Below, one piece after another: positions 63,991 to 64,000 of a stretch of DNA of 64,000 nt. The notes under the pieces are model-generated. The model saw only the letters and a program-made list of their open reading frames with translations, was not told the origin of the DNA and did no database searches. Made by a program: the position numbers and the translations under genes. The DNA lies in NCBI RefSeq assembly GCF_001522545.3, contig NC_031769.1:146356600-146420599 (forward strand), in the 5' to 3' direction. Position 1 is the first letter of the stretch. Each line of letters opens with the position of its first letter. The stretch comes from Parus major (Eukaryota > Chordata > Aves > Passeriformes > Paridae).

Positions 63991-64000
63991 GATTTCAAAA

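Larger units (their letters stand above)
59456..64000. other. Unique non-coding DNA to the window edge
   Basis: No transposon recognised. A GC-richer stretch at 61284-61843 has overlapping open frames in several phases (up to 119 codons minus), explained by its lower stop density rather than coding. A G/A mononucleotide junction lies at 60300-60317 and two possible regulatory segments follow. The edge at 64000 cuts through AT-rich unique sequence. Confidence 0.6.

Noticed and set aside
1..64000. tRNA, rRNA, snRNA genes, CRISPR arrays, bacterial promoters or operons
   Set aside because: I looked for a T-loop GGTTCGAATCC-type box, U6-like and 5S-like starts and spaced direct repeats and found none. 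The only GGTTCGAA-like word (about 50373) is inside a CR1.
1..64000. Endogenous retrovirus or LTR
   Set aside because: No paired LTRs, primer-binding site or reverse-transcriptase motif was recognised by eye; old solo LTRs may escape this.

Overview
This window looks like ordinary nuclear DNA of a bird. It holds no convincing protein-coding gene, no RNA gene, no operon and no CRISPR array. The evidence for a bird is thirteen fragments of the CR1 LINE (chicken repeat 1), several ending in its 3' signature of ATTCTATGA-type units and carrying the well-known avian tail. The rest is AT-rich, CpG-poor, mostly single-copy DNA, with the A/T tracts and microsatellites usual in amniotes. I cannot name the species or the nearest gene. 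In a compact avian genome, 64 kb without exons suggests either a gene desert or the inside of a very large intron.

Layout. 1-16.7 kb: unique DNA free of CR1, ending in a pure 27-unit ATG/CAT microsatellite (14828-14908) and a 48-bp near-perfect AT-rich inverted repeat (15102-15149). 16.7-20 kb: three minus-strand CR1 fragments and a 26-bp perfect palindrome. 20-28.7 kb: unique DNA with two CpG-retaining patches (about 21.1 and 23.2 kb). 28.7-31.2 kb: a minus and a plus CR1. 31.2-38.3 kb: unique DNA. 38.3-43.96 kb: five more CR1 fragments plus an A-rich tract and a (GCCAA)n array. 43.96-50.4 kb: unique DNA with a possible ancient MIR-like SINE and the longest open frame of the window (191 codons, 48395-48970). 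50.4-59.5 kb: three CR1 fragments and a dense cluster of TAATTA motifs (58.07-58.34 kb). 59.5-64 kb: unique DNA with more AT-rich, regulatory-looking sequence.

What could be functional here is non-coding. Several stretches keep CpGs or cluster homeodomain-type motifs, and these are the best candidates for conserved regulatory elements of a developmental gene outside the window. That reading is inference; only cross-species alignment can test it. I saw no clear novel biological system. The items most worth a check are the TAATTA cluster, the 26-bp palindrome next to a CR1, the long open frame ending near a good splice donor, and the 27-unit microsatellite.
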